In this document: positions 5,589 to 5,632 of the stretch, one piece after another
Numbering within the stretch: the first letter of the stretch is position 1
Layout of the letters: each line of letters opens with the position of its first letter
NCBI RefSeq assembly: GCF_900547735.1
Contig: NZ_URHZ01000140.1
Span: 1 to 5,632, forward strand
Origin: an uncultured Clostridium sp.
GTDB lineage: Bacteria > Bacillota > Clostridia > Lachnospirales > Lachnospiraceae
Length of the DNA: 5,632 nt
Reading direction: 5' to 3'
Translations under genes and position numbers: made by a program
The notes under the pieces: generated by a model
What the model was told of the DNA's origin: nothing
Databases searched by the model: none
Seen by the model: only the letters and a program-made list of their open reading frames with translations

Positions 5589-5632
5589 ATGAGTCTTCAG
5601 TCCCGGTTTATAGGTTGTGGTGAGGGGGAATC
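5589..5632 (+). CDS. Possible start of a divergent gene, cut by the window edge
   Basis: An ATG at 5589 is preceded by GGAGG (5578-5582) with a 6-base spacer and reads MSLQSRFIGCGEGE to the edge of the window. This is the only hint of a gene in 5504-5632. The surrounding DNA is unusually G-rich on this strand, so a GGAGG motif can arise by chance, and no matching promoter was found. A TTGACA at 5510-5515 has no -10 box at the right distance. The product cannot be identified from 14 residues. Confidence 0.2.
   Translation, partial: MSLQSRFIGCGEGE

Overview
The window looks like a piece of a Gram-positive, low-to-moderate GC Firmicutes chromosome, most likely Clostridia of the Lachnospiraceae type. 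This is inferred from four things: strong AGGAGG-type ribosome binding sites, a sugar-binding protein made as a lipoprotein with an A/E/T-rich linker, a TTG-started small membrane protein, and A-tract-rich promoter DNA. No rRNA, tRNA, CRISPR array, transposase, phage or plasmid gene is visible. It reads as ordinary chromosomal metabolism, not an accessory island.

Layout, left to right. Positions 71-988 (+) encode a complete LysR-family transcriptional regulator. It ends in a long hairpin (988-1039) that also serves as the terminator for a convergent small gene (1042-1347, -), which encodes a 101-residue acidic coiled-coil protein with a single C-terminal membrane segment. The gap 1348-1622 holds a probable terminator hairpin (1403-1453) and a degenerate array of about five 19-bp tandem repeats (about 1480-1592). 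The rest of the minus strand is a three-gene sugar ABC transporter operon transcribed right to left: mglB (4226-5344), mglA (2637-4145) and mglC (1623-2618). Upstream of mglB lie a well-formed sigma-A-type promoter (5412-5440), an inverted repeat over its -35 box, and four A-tracts. The last ~130 bases are G-rich and hold at most the first codons of a divergent gene.

How the genes work together. MglB is the lipid-anchored galactose/glucose-binding protein. It keeps nearly all sugar-contact residues known from E. coli MglB and an EF-hand-like calcium loop. MglA is the fused double ATPase, and MglC is the permease, which probably works as a homodimer. The order mglB-mglA-mglC, with tandem hairpins after mglB, fits the usual arrangement in which the binding protein is made in excess over the membrane and ATPase parts. 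The LysR regulator is distant and oriented away from the mgl promoter, so nothing in the sequence ties it to the transporter.

I found no convincing previously undescribed system. The items most worth a second look are the 19-bp repeat array downstream of mglC, the paired mglB-mglA hairpins, the mglB leader with its ribosome binding site in a hairpin loop, the putative operator on the mgl promoter, and the His-to-Asn change in the MglB sugar pocket.
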